From: Halosaccharopolyspora lacisalsi
Lineage (GTDB): Bacteria > Actinomycetota > Actinomycetes > Mycobacteriales > Pseudonocardiaceae
Reading direction: 5' to 3'
Assembly (NCBI RefSeq): GCF_014137975.1
Contig: NZ_JACGWZ010000001.1
Span: 1,302,001 to 1,366,000, forward strand
DNA length: 64,000 nt
The position numbers were made by a program, and so were the translations under genes. Every line of letters begins with the position of its first letter. Position 1 is the first letter of the stretch. This document shows positions 54,578 to 63,109 of the stretch, one piece after another. The notes under the pieces were generated by a model. It had not been told where the DNA came from and searched no databases. It was given only the letters and a program-made list of their open reading frames with translations.

Positions 54578-55554
54578 CGACCATCCTGAGCGGCAAGCAG
54601 CTGGCCGCCGACATCCGCGCTGAGACGAGCGACTCGGCTGCACGACTCGCGGCCCTCGGAACACCACCCAGGCTTGCCGTCGTCGTGGCGACGTCGGACG
54701 AATCCAGCGCTTGGTACGTTCGCTCCATCGCCAAGGCGGCTGAGAAGTGCGGGATCATCTGCTCGGTCGTCGACTGCGGTGCGGACGCCTCCGCGGAGCG
54801 GATCGCATCCGCGTTGCGCGAACTCAACGAGGATTACACAGTGCACGGTGTCATCCTGCAGACACCCCTACCGACTGGTGCCGACTTCGACGACCTGGCC
54901 TCCAGCATCGACTTCCGCAAGGACGTCGACGGAGCCAATCCCCTCAGCCACGGCAGACTCGTCACCAACCGGACGGCCTTCTCGCCGGCGACCGCGGAAG
55001 CCGTGCTGGCACTCCTCGACCACTACGAGGTGCCGCTGGCCGGTCGCCGCGCCGTTGTCGTCGGGCGCTCGAACGTGGTCGGCAAACCCGTCGCGCAATT
55101 GCTGCTCCAACGCGATGCGACGATCACCGTCTGCCACCGGCACACGAAGGAGCTCGCCGAGCACACCAGGCAGGCCGACGTACTCGTCGCGGCGGTGGGC
55201 CGTGCCGGTCTCGTCACCGCTGAGCACGTCGCCCCTGACACGATCGTCATCGACGTGGGCACCAATCCTTCCGAGCAGGATGGTCTGGTCGGAGACGTCG
55301 ACGCCGCCTCGATCCACGACCGCGCGGCCGGTGTGACACCGGTGCCCGGCGGCGTCGGGCCGGTGACCACCGCGCTGCTGCTCCGGCACACCGTCCGGTC
55401 TGCGGCCGACACGGCCGACACGGCCGACACGGCCGACACGGCCGACACGGCCGACACGGCCGACACGGCCGACACGGCCGACACGGCCGACACGGCCGAC
55501 ACGGCCGACACGGCCGACACGGCCGACACGGCCGACTGGAGCGCGCACATCTGA
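54574..55554 (+). CDS. folD: FolD-type methylene-THF dehydrogenase lacking the cyclohydrolase lysine, with ADT-repeat tail
   Basis: A 326-residue FolD homologue. The NADP domain is clear (GRRAVVVGRSNVVGKPVAQLLLQRDATITVCHRHT; PGGVGPVTTALLLRHT) and the folate domain has LQTPLPTG and KDVDGANPLSHGRL. In the active-site helix the sequence is WYVRSIAKAAEKCG: Tyr48 is present, but the lysine expected four residues later (E. coli Lys54, human Lys56) is Ile52. That lysine is needed for cyclohydrolase activity, so this protein is probably dehydrogenase-only. The C-terminus carries 14 Ala-Asp-Thr triplets encoded by a perfect 9-bp tandem repeat. It is coupled to fchA upstream; purU follows. Confidence 0.9.
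   Translation: MTTILSGKQLAADIRAETSDSAARLAALGTPPRLAVVVATSDESSAWYVRSIAKAAEKCGIICSVVDCGADASAERIASALRELNEDYTVHGVILQTPLPTGADFDDLASSIDFRKDVDGANPLSHGRLVTNRTAFSPATAEAVLALLDHYEVPLAGRRAVVVGRSNVVGKPVAQLLLQRDATITVCHRHTKELAEHTRQADVLVAAVGRAGLVTAEHVAPDTIVIDVGTNPSEQDGLVGDVDAASIHDRAAGVTPVPGGVGPVTTALLLRHTVRSAADTADTADTADTADTADTADTADTADTADTADTADTADTADTADWSAHI
55405..55536 (+). repeat. 9-bp tandem repeat GCCGACACG, 14 copies plus 6 bp
   Basis: Fourteen identical copies from 55405 to 55530 and a partial copy to 55536, in frame at the 3' end of folD and encoding (Ala-Asp-Thr)14-Ala-Asp. Perfect identity between copies implies recent expansion by slippage. Confidence 0.97.
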
Positions 55555-55619
55555 TTACCGCTGCGGTAACGAACACGATCGCTGCCGCACAACTCGATGA
55601 CGAAGTGGAGATTTATGTG

Positions 55620-56465
55620 ATGGATACCTACACGTTGACGGTGAACTGCCCGCAGCATCCAGGAATCGTGCACGCGGTGACATCGTTCCTGTTCCAGCAG
55701 GATTGCGACATCGTCGAGCACCAGCAATTCGACGATGTCGTGCGCGGGCAACTGTTCCTGCGAACGTGCTTTCGATCCACGAAGGAGACGGATGTCCAGT
55801 TCTTGTCCGCCGCGTTCGAGGAAACCGCCGCGGAGTTCGGCATGAGCTTCTCCGTGACCGACGACAGGCCCAGGCGGGTGCTCGTCATGGCTTCCAAGCT
55901 CGGCCATTGCCTCAACGACCTCATCTTTCGCTGGCGCGCGGGCACGCTGGGCGCCGATCTTGTCGCCGTGGTCTCCAATCACGACGATCTGCGAGCGATG
56001 GCCGAAGCAGCGGGATTGCCTTTCTTTCACGTACCGGTGACACCGGCCACCAAGGAGGCAGCGGAGGCTCGGCTGCTCGAACTGGTTGACCAGTACCAGG
56101 TCGACCTCGTGGTGCTCGGCCGCTACATGCAGGTGCTTTCCGATGAGACGTGCCGAAAGCTGAAGGGCCGTGCCATCAACATCCACCACTCGTTCCTGCC
56201 TGGGTTCAAGGGGGCCAAGCCCTACCACCAGGCCTTCGACCGCGGTGTGAAGCTCGTGGGCGCAACCGCGCACTATGTCACCGCGGATCTGGACGAAGGG
56301 CCCATCATCGAGCAGGAGGTTATCCGAATCGATCACACGTACGATCCGCGCGCGTTGTCGACCGTCGGGCGCGATGCCGAATCGCTGGCACTCTCCAGGG
56401 CGGTGCGCTGGCATTGTCAGCAACGCGTTCTGCTCAACGGCGGGAGCACCATCGTCTTCAGCTAA
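55620..56465 (+). CDS. purU: Formyltetrahydrofolate deformylase
   Basis: A 281-residue enzyme releasing formate from 10-formyl-THF and regenerating free folate. An N-terminal ACT domain (YTLTVNCPQHPGIVHAVTSFL) precedes a formyltransferase-fold domain with INIHHSFLPGFKGAKPYHQAF (Asn/His catalytic region) and YVTADLDEGPIIEQE with the catalytic Asp. ATG 55620 has GGAG nine bases upstream; an in-frame GTG at 55605 is less likely. Downstream of fchA-folD it completes C1 disposal from methylene-THF to formate. Confidence 0.95.
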   Translation: MDTYTLTVNCPQHPGIVHAVTSFLFQQDCDIVEHQQFDDVVRGQLFLRTCFRSTKETDVQFLSAAFEETAAEFGMSFSVTDDRPRRVLVMASKLGHCLNDLIFRWRAGTLGADLVAVVSNHDDLRAMAEAAGLPFFHVPVTPATKEAAEARLLELVDQYQVDLVVLGRYMQVLSDETCRKLKGRAINIHHSFLPGFKGAKPYHQAFDRGVKLVGATAHYVTADLDEGPIIEQEVIRIDHTYDPRALSTVGRDAESLALSRAVRWHCQQRVLLNGGSTIVFS

Positions 56466-57144
56466 AGGCGCGCGGGGTTGTCGTGGTTCACGGACCTTCG
56501 GGGTTCGCGCCAGCGGTAGCCGGTGCGTTGTTGACGTCGACTCGGTACTGGCATCGGTGATTGTTCTACCGCTTGGGCGGGATTTTCGATGTGACTCGAT
56601 GGGGAATAATGTGCTGTGCCGAAGTCATCCGCAGCGAAATTCCCTGAGGTCGACAGGATCGATTGCACTCCGTCGTCCCCGGAGTCGGCTCCAGCGGGTT
56701 CGTCTCGATCACGTCCAGGGCTTTGCGCTCCTCGGCGCACAGCCGGCGAGCCGTCCGCATGCGAATCGATCGCCGCTCACGACCGAACGGAACACTCGGC
56801 CTGCTGGTTGTGCTGCTTGACAGCAGGATGTGGCACACGTCATGATTATGTATCCGATGACCACAGTCGTTTCCCCGTCGAGGGATCACCGAGAAAGAGG
56901 TCTCTTGGCGGGTCGTTCGTTTTTCCTCTGCAGCGTCCGAGTGGGATTCGTGGGGATCGAGCACCAAACTTCCTCTGCGTGCTGATCACGATTTTGTTGG
57001 TTGCCGGCGGGTGGGCTTGCTTCGTTTCGTTGGTCGGGTCGTTGCTTGTGGGGTGAACTTTCCGAACGCGTGCCCGGCCGGGAGTGTGGGCCGGTGGCGG
57101 ACGGTGCAACTGAAGACTGGAGAGGAGGGGGCGCCGCACCGTCG
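56466..57144. other. 680-bp gap upstream of the BCCT transporter
   Basis: No convincing gene on either strand. A TTGACA hexamer is at 56817-56822, with AT-rich sequence (GATTATGTAT) 21 bp later; the spacing is longer than ideal. AGAGGAGGGGG near 57121 is the transporter's ribosome site. Confidence 0.4.
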
Positions 57145-58875
57145 GTGCCGAGACCTGTGTCGACAGATACCTCGCAGAAACAGGAAGCCGGGGGGAGTTC
57201 GGCTCCCGATCCGGGTATGCAGGCCGCGCCCGACGGGCGCTCGAGGACCGACTGGGTGGTTTTCGGGGTCGTCGCGGTGATCATGTTCGTCCTGATCACC
57301 TGGGGTGCGGTCTCCACCGGCTCGTTGAGCGGTTTCGCCTCGAGCGGGTTGCACTGGTTGATCGAGTACGCCGGGTGGGGTTTCGTGCTCGCCGCCACGG
57401 GCTTCGTCGTGTTCGCGCTGTACCTGGCTTTCAGCCGCTACGGGCGCATCCCGCTGGGGCAGGACGACGAGCGACCGGAGTTCCGGACGATTTCCTGGAT
57501 CGCCATGATGTTCAGCGCCGGTATGGGTATCGGACTGATGTTCTTCGGCGTCAGCGAGCCGCTCTCGCACTTCGTGAATCCTCCGCCGGGGACGGTTCCG
57601 GGACAGAGCGACGATGCCGTCTACACCGCGATGGCGACCTCGCTGTTCCACTGGACGTTGCACCCCTGGGCCATCTACGCGGTGGTCGGGTTGGCGATCG
57701 CCTACAGCAGCTTCCGCCGCGGTCGCAAGCAGTTGATCAGCGCCACGTTCATCCCGATGATCGGCAAGCGCAACGCCGAGGGGCCGGTCGGCAAGCTCAT
57801 CGACATCCTGGCGTTGTTCGCCACCCTGTTCGGTTCGGCGGCCTCGTTGGGCATCGGCACGATCCAGATCCGCACGGGTATGGAGCAGGCCGGGTGGATC
57901 AGCGGAGCGGGCACGGTCGTCCTGGTCCTGATCATCGTCGTGCTGACCGTCTGCTTCATCGCCTCGGCCGTGTCCGGCATCGCCAAGGGCATCCAGTACC
58001 TGTCGAACATCAACATGGTGCTGGCCGCGCTGCTGGCGCTGTTCGTGTTCTTCGCGGGGCCGACGGTGCTCATGCTGAACCTGGTGCCCACCTCGATCGG
58101 CTCCTACCTCAGCGACTTCTTCGACATGGCCGCCCGCTCCGGCGCGACCGGCGGTACCGAGATGCAGGAGTGGCTCAGTTCCTGGACGATCTTCTACTGG
58201 GCGTGGTGGATCTCCTGGACGCCCTTCGTCGGCATGTTCATCGCCCGCATCAGCCGCGGTCGCACGATCCGCCAGTTCGTCGGCGGCGTGCTGCTGGTGC
58301 CCAGCGTGGTCAGCGTGATCTGGTTCGCCATCTTCGGCGGCGCGGCCATCGGTCTGCAGGGCATCGGCGAGAGCGGTACCAACATCGCGATGGGTGGTCC
58401 GGAGGCCCAGACGTTCAACGCGCTGGGCGAAATGCCGCTGTCGGCGATCACCTCGGTGCTGGTCATGATCCTGGTGGCGATCTTCTTCGTCTCCGGTGCC
58501 GACGCCGGGTCGGTCGTGATGGGAACGCTGTCCCAGCGGGGCGACATCGATCCGAGTCGCTGGATCGTGATCTTCTGGGGTGCCGCCACCGGTGCGGTCG
58601 CCGCCATCATGCTGGTCATCGGTGGTGGCGGGGACTCCGCCCTGTCGGGCATCCAGAACCTCACCTTCATGGGCGCGCTGCCGTTCACCGTCGTGATGGT
58701 GCTGATGTGCTTCGCGCTGCTCAAGGACCTGCGCAACGACCACATCACCAAGCGCGACGAGAAGGGCGCCGCCGTCCTCGAGGCCGCCGTGATGCAGGGC
58801 CACGAGGAGCACGACGGCGACTTCCAACTCGAAATCTCGCAGGCCACATCCAACAAGGCGCCCCCGGGTGAGTAA
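57145..58875 (+). CDS. BCCT-family glycine betaine/choline transporter
   Basis: A 576-residue secondary transporter with 12 predicted helices. The BCCT signature lies in TM8: SWTIFYWAWWISWTPFVGMFIARISRGRTIRQF, including the Trp box that binds quaternary amines. The N-terminal glycine stretch MMFSAGMGIGLMFFGVSEPLSHF is also typical. Both termini are polar and probably cytoplasmic; the C-terminus is acidic and may sense osmotic state. GTG 57145 is the best start (AGAGGAGGGGG upstream), GTG 57157 the alternative. It lies after the betaine degradation operon and probably imports its substrate. Confidence 0.93.
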   Translation: MPRPVSTDTSQKQEAGGSSAPDPGMQAAPDGRSRTDWVVFGVVAVIMFVLITWGAVSTGSLSGFASSGLHWLIEYAGWGFVLAATGFVVFALYLAFSRYGRIPLGQDDERPEFRTISWIAMMFSAGMGIGLMFFGVSEPLSHFVNPPPGTVPGQSDDAVYTAMATSLFHWTLHPWAIYAVVGLAIAYSSFRRGRKQLISATFIPMIGKRNAEGPVGKLIDILALFATLFGSAASLGIGTIQIRTGMEQAGWISGAGTVVLVLIIVVLTVCFIASAVSGIAKGIQYLSNINMVLAALLALFVFFAGPTVLMLNLVPTSIGSYLSDFFDMAARSGATGGTEMQEWLSSWTIFYWAWWISWTPFVGMFIARISRGRTIRQFVGGVLLVPSVVSVIWFAIFGGAAIGLQGIGESGTNIAMGGPEAQTFNALGEMPLSAITSVLVMILVAIFFVSGADAGSVVMGTLSQRGDIDPSRWIVIFWGAATGAVAAIMLVIGGGGDSALSGIQNLTFMGALPFTVVMVLMCFALLKDLRNDHITKRDEKGAAVLEAAVMQGHEEHDGDFQLEISQATSNKAPPGE

Positions 58876-59194
58876 GTCGGACCCACTCACGAGTTGCGTG
58901 CCTCGCGCACGAGTCCTCCCGCGATCAAACGTGACGGGCATTTGGGATAGGTGACTCTGCCCGGGAACGGCGCCACACCGACAGGCCCGCCCGAACGACA
59001 GGTCTTCGAGCGTTCGCTGAGGACTCCTCGTGGTTGGAGCGATGTGGACGGCGTCTGGTCCAGGAGTGGAGGAGCGGTGAGTGGGATTCAGGCGGCTTCA
59101 ACCGGGTCCGACTGCTGTCAACTGATGCGACTTGATCTACCGAACCTCCATTTCACAGGTCATCGCGGCATACCTGGAAGTCAGAGGGTCGGGG
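58876..59194. other. Gap without a gene
   Basis: No supported coding frame or RNA gene. It ends at the tRNA-3'-end-like sequence and marks the boundary between the betaine locus and a belt of IS remnants. Confidence 0.45.
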
Positions 59195-59215
59195 GTTCGA
59201 GTCCCCTCGGCTCCA
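59195..59215 (+). other. tRNA-3'-end-like sequence, possible attachment site (right)
   Basis: GTTCGAGTCCCCTCGGCTCCA, preceded by GGGG that pairs as a T-stem, looks like the T-arm and acceptor 3' strand of a tRNA. The matching 5' acceptor strand (GGAGCCG) is not found upstream, so this is not a complete tRNA. It matches 32474-32494 at 19 of 21 positions. Confidence 0.5.
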
Positions 59216-59280
59216 GGCCGGGGGAACCTGGTGATCTAGCGTGAGCGTTAGATTAACGGTGGATCGGGTCTTGGCATCGG

Positions 59281-59942
59281 TTAGTTTCCTGTCGGGGTGA
59301 TGCGGCCTTCGAACGTGATGGCGAACGCGTTCAAGGCGGGCTTTCACCGCATAGCCCATCGTGCCCGGCCGCGGCCGGTGGGGCCCAGTGAGCGGGTGGC
59401 CAGGTAGAGACACTTCAGCGCGGCTTGCTCGTTGGGGAAGTGCCCTTGTCGGTGATCCGCGAAATGGTGTCCTTGGACACCGACGCTCCGTAGATCTCGG
59501 AGAAATGCGCCGAGATCTCGCCGGTAGTCATGCCCTTGGAATGCAGCGACAGCACGATTTCGTCGACATCACCGATACGCCGTTGGCGCTTGTCTACAAT
59601 CTGCGGATCGAAGGTACCTCTCGGTCACGAGGCACCGCGACCTCAACCTCACCGACCGCATCCGACATCACGGTCCTCGTGCGTGTGCCATTGCGGATGT
59701 TGGTCGATTCCCGCTCGGCATCGGCCCGGTTCGGCTCGTGTCCGAGATGCTCGGTCATCTCCTCATTGAGTGCCGTCTCGAGGACATTCTTGGTGAACAG
59801 CTTCAACAACCCGTCCGGGCCGGCAAATCCAGGACCTGCCGCCGGGCCTGGGCCACCATCGCCGCCGCAGCGGCCTGTTCCGGCGACAGCTGCCGCTTCG
59901 ACTCCTCGGTCCGCTCCTGTGCGCTCACAACATCAGAGATCA
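59281..59942 (-). pseudogene. IS256-family (mutator-type) transposase with internal deletion
   Basis: The N-terminal part is LLKLFTKNVLETALNEEMTEHLGHEPNR, then RNGTRTRTVMSDAVGEVEVAVPRD. After a frame change it continues RQRRIGDVDEIVLSLHSKGMTTGEI and SKDTISRITDKG. It then joins directly to the C-terminus FPNEQAALKCLYLATRSL ending NAFAITFEGRITPTGN, stop at 59281. The central catalytic Asp region is deleted. The likely original start is ATG near 59942. Confidence 0.78.
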
Positions 59943-60032
59943 TCACTCACAGTGCCCATCCCGCCGGACCCAGGTCCGGCGTGTCGAGCCGGAAACACCG
60001 TTCGAGCGACAGTCCCCCAACTAATGAAAAGA

Positions 60033-60641
60033 TCAGTAGGTCGTGTTTGGGGAGTGGTTTTGGTGAGGGTGCGGAGCCAATGTCGATCGTGACGAGGTGC
60101 ACGGTGGTTTCGTAGCGCAGGCAGAGCTTGTCGTAGCGCGTGGCCTACCGCGCGGTGTTGTGTGAGCAGGTTGATGCCGCGTTCCACGGCGTGACGCTGC
60201 CGGTAGAGGTCGGGGTGGTTCGGCCTGCCAGCTCGGGTCACGACGAGCCCCGGCAGCACGCTGACGAGCCCGGTTGATCGTCGAGTCCACCGACACCTGC
60301 CACGTGACCACCCCGGCCGCATCCGCGAAGGCCCGCAACATGGCCAGGACCCCCCGGCCAGACCCGGTGACGCTGCCACCACCGGAACAAGCCATACACC
60401 GACTGCCAGTGCCCGTACCGCTCAGGCACATCCCGACACGGCGCGCCCACCCGCGCCCGCCAACGTAGCCCGTCCACCAGCTGGCGACGGGTCCACTTCG
60501 GCGGCCACCCCATCCGCGGACCCTCCGGCAGCAGCGACTCCAGGAGCTGCCACTACCGGTCCGACAAGTCCTTGCGCGCTCCGATCGATAAACCGCCCAC
60601 CGAGGTCTCCGGGTAGATGACCTTCTTGGTCGTTGATCCAT
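60033..60641 (-). pseudogene. IS5-family transposase (DUF4096 type), frameshifted
   Basis: MGWPPKWTRRQLVDGLRWRARVGAPCRDVPERYGHWQSVYGLFR is the characteristic N-terminal helix-turn region of this IS5 subgroup. The next catalytic piece, QVSVDSTINRARQ with the first Asp, is in another frame, and the C-terminal RYETTVHLVTIDI-like end is in a third. Multiple frameshifts make it inactive. Confidence 0.72.
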
Positions 60642-60760
60642 CTACCGGAGACCTCACCTACATCCACCACCCCGGACTCCCTAAACACGACCTAGCTGGA
60701 CCAACGCCCGGCACCAGCAAGTCCATGACGTCGTGCAGGTAAACCGTCGTCAGATCCACC

Positions 60761-61096
60761 GTGCTCAACGCCGCGATGCGCGCGGTCGTCGTCCCGGGCA
60801 CCGGCGAAAGCGTGCAGAACCTCTCCGCCGACGGCTACAGCGTGCACTTCGTCACCGAGGCCTACAAGCACTTCAAGCCGGTGGCCGCCAGCCAGGAGGG
60901 CGTGGCGATGCTCCAGCGGGCCGGGGTCAACGGAGTGCGGCGCGCCGATGACTCGCAATCGGTCGCCAACGACCACGGCGTCATCACGGCCGTGAGCAAC
61001 GAGGGCTCGTTGCCCTCGGAGTTCTTCGAGGAGTTCGCCTCGACGCTGGCCGGTCACCGCGTGTGGGACCGGGACACCAGCCACGTCCCCGCATGA
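60761..61096 (+). pseudogene. C-terminal fragment of a large-subunit catalase (KatE type)
   Basis: The frame reads LSADGYSVHFVTEAYKHFKPVAASQEGV, then LQRAGVNGVRRADDSQSV, and ends PSEFFEEFASTLAGHRVWDRD. This is the DJ-1/GATase-like C-terminal domain unique to large clade 2 catalases. The heme catalytic core that should precede it is absent and is replaced by IS5 debris within about 100 bp. It is a remnant, although the domain itself is open and undamaged. Confidence 0.8.
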
Positions 61097-61177
61097 GCGA
61101 ATCAGGGCGCAGGTCGCCGGATTCGCCGTTCACCGGCGAGGTGGCCTCGCGCCCGTCTTCGGACCCGCAGCGCACGC

Positions 61178-63109
61178 TCACGTGCCGAGCGGTCTCCGGG
61201 CGCTGCCGGTGACTCGCAGCCTGCGGTGGGCGGCCATCCGCACCGGCGCGTTGACGGTGCCGTAGCCGCTGTAGCCGCCGATGCGCTGCACCACCTCGAA
61301 GAAGATCCGCGAGCCGAGGATCTCGGTGTAGAAGTGCAGGAACTCGCCGTGCTCGTCGCGGTCGTAGAGCACGCTGCACTCGCGCATCGCGGCGAGCAGC
61401 TCGGGATCGGGTGCCAGACGTGCGTCCAGGTCGTCGTAGTAGTTGTCCGGAATCTCCAGCAGGGGAGCTCCTCGCGCACGCATCCTCCGCGCGGCGGCGA
61501 TGGCGTCGCCGGTGGCGAAGGCGACGTGCTGCGGGGCGGGTACTCCCGGCACCCATTCCTCACCGCGGCGAAGGACCGCCACGTTCAGCGCGATCCGGAC
61601 ATCGCGACGGGGATCGGTGACCGCGCGGCTGCGGACCAGTCCGAACGGGGCTGCGAACTCGGCGGTGGTTTCCGGCTCCAGTCCCAGCACCGAGCGGTAG
61701 AACAGGGCCGCCTCGTCGAAGTGGTCGAAGGGCTGGGTGAGCGCGACGTGGTCGGTGCCGGTCAGTTCGGTTCCGGCTTCCGCCGCGTTGCCGGCGGGTG
61801 CGAAGTCGGCCGACCAGCTGCCGCCGTGTTCCCCGGCGGGGCAGAAGAACACCGAGGTCCCGTCGGGGGCGGCCACGGCGTGCAGGACCGCCTCGTCCGC
61901 ACCGCGGCTGCGGGGGAGCACGGGCGCCAGCAGCGCTTCGGCGCGCCGGGCGGAACGGTGCGGGTCGTCGCTTTCCAGGCCCAGTGCGGTGACCGCGGCG
62001 CGCGGATCGTCCACGGCGTCCCGCTCGCGGTGGTCCGTGGTGTTGTTGAGCAGGACGCGGGCTTCGCCCTGCTGCCACAGTTGCACCGGCTTGGAGTGGT
62101 GCCGACCGGTGTGGGCGAAACCGAGTTTTTCCAGGGCGTCCGCGATGGGGCCGGAGGATGCGTCGTCGACGGCCAGTTCGGTGAAGGCGTGCCCGGTGAG
62201 TTCCGGGGCGTGCGGTAGTTCCGGGGGAGCGGTGGGGCGCCGAGCCGCTGCGGAGCCGGGTGTCTCGACCCGTTCCTGCAGGTCGAGCAGGGAACGCATC
62301 GCGTCGACGGCGGCGCGTTCGGGATCGGACTGGCGGAACACGTCGTTGAAGACCTCCAGCGACAGCGGACCGCTGTAGCCCGCGGCGAGGACGTGACCGA
62401 GGAAGCCCGGCAGGTCGAAGGAGCCCTGACCGGGGAAGAGCCGGTGGTGCCTGCTCCACTGCAGCACGTCCATGTCCAGCCGAGGAGCGTCGGCCAGCTG
62501 CAGGAAGAACAGCTTGTCGCCGGGGACGGAGCGGATCGCGGCCGGGTCCGAGCCGAGGGAGAGGATGTGGAAGCTGTCCAAGCACACTCCCAGCGCGGGG
62601 TGATCGGCACGCCGGACGATCTCCCAGGAGTGCTCGTAGGTGTGGACGTACCGGCCCCAGGCCAGCGCCTCGTAGGCGATGAGCAGGCCACGCTCGGCGG
62701 CTCGGTCCGCCAGGGTGTGCAGTTGCTCGGCGACGAGGTCGTCGTCGTGGGCGGCGTCCGGGGCCACCGAGGAGCAGACCAGGATCGTGTCCGCACCGAG
62801 CTGTTCCATCAGGTCGAGCTTGTGTTCCGCGCGGCGCAGGTTCGCGGCGAACGTCTCCCGGTCGGTCGAGTCGAAGTTCCGGAAGGGCTGGTAGAGGTCG
62901 ACCGACAGGCCCAGTTCGAGACAGTGCTGCCGGACCCGGGCCGGTGACCAGGGTGCGGCGACGAGGTCGTTCTCGAAGATCTCCACCCCGTCGAAGCCCG
63001 CGGAGGCCGCCGCGGCCAGCTTGTCCTCCAACGTGCCGGACAGGCACACGGTGGCGATTCCCGTGCGCATACCGCCACCACGGTGGGCAGGGGGCTCAAC
63101 GGTCTGCAT
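61178..63109 (-). CDS. 3-dehydroshikimate dehydratase (QuiC-type), TIM-barrel + HPPD-like fusion
   Basis: A 643-residue two-domain protein. Residues about 14-290 form a xylose-isomerase-like TIM barrel (ATVCLSGTLEDKLAAAASAGFDGVEIFENDL, LGVCLDSFHILSLGSDP, LFFLQLADAPRLDMDVLQW, SLEVFNDVFRQ) with Glu/Asp/His metal ligands. The C-terminal part resembles 4-hydroxyphenylpyruvate dioxygenase/glyoxalase modules (DHVALTQPFDHFDEAALFYRSVLGLEP; RIFFEVVQRIGGYSGYG). This fusion matches the QuiC enzymes that dehydrate 3-dehydroshikimate to protocatechuate. ATG 63109 has GGAGG upstream and overlaps the dehydrogenase gene by 14 bp. Confidence 0.88.
   Translation of the reverse strand: MQTVEPPAHRGGGMRTGIATVCLSGTLEDKLAAAASAGFDGVEIFENDLVAAPWSPARVRQHCLELGLSVDLYQPFRNFDSTDRETFAANLRRAEHKLDLMEQLGADTILVCSSVAPDAAHDDDLVAEQLHTLADRAAERGLLIAYEALAWGRYVHTYEHSWEIVRRADHPALGVCLDSFHILSLGSDPAAIRSVPGDKLFFLQLADAPRLDMDVLQWSRHHRLFPGQGSFDLPGFLGHVLAAGYSGPLSLEVFNDVFRQSDPERAAVDAMRSLLDLQERVETPGSAAARRPTAPPELPHAPELTGHAFTELAVDDASSGPIADALEKLGFAHTGRHHSKPVQLWQQGEARVLLNNTTDHRERDAVDDPRAAVTALGLESDDPHRSARRAEALLAPVLPRSRGADEAVLHAVAAPDGTSVFFCPAGEHGGSWSADFAPAGNAAEAGTELTGTDHVALTQPFDHFDEAALFYRSVLGLEPETTAEFAAPFGLVRSRAVTDPRRDVRIALNVAVLRRGEEWVPGVPAPQHVAFATGDAIAAARRMRARGAPLLEIPDNYYDDLDARLAPDPELLAAMRECSVLYDRDEHGEFLHFYTEILGSRIFFEVVQRIGGYSGYGTVNAPVRMAAHRRLRVTGSARRPLGT

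Noticed and set aside
55405-55536. CRISPR-like array
   Set aside because: The repeat unit is 9 bp, contiguous, without spacers, and in frame with folD.
56566-56967. Minus-strand small protein upstream of the BCCT transporter
   Set aside because: Composition and codon pattern are not gene-like and no ribosome site or family match is visible.
59130-59215. A complete tRNA gene at 59.2 kb
   Set aside because: The T-arm and acceptor 3' strand fit, but no matching 5' acceptor strand or D-arm is present upstream.
59153-59413. Small minus-strand protein containing SRGDSNPRPSDFQ
   Set aside because: This is the well-known false protein produced by translating the reverse of a tRNA 3' end.
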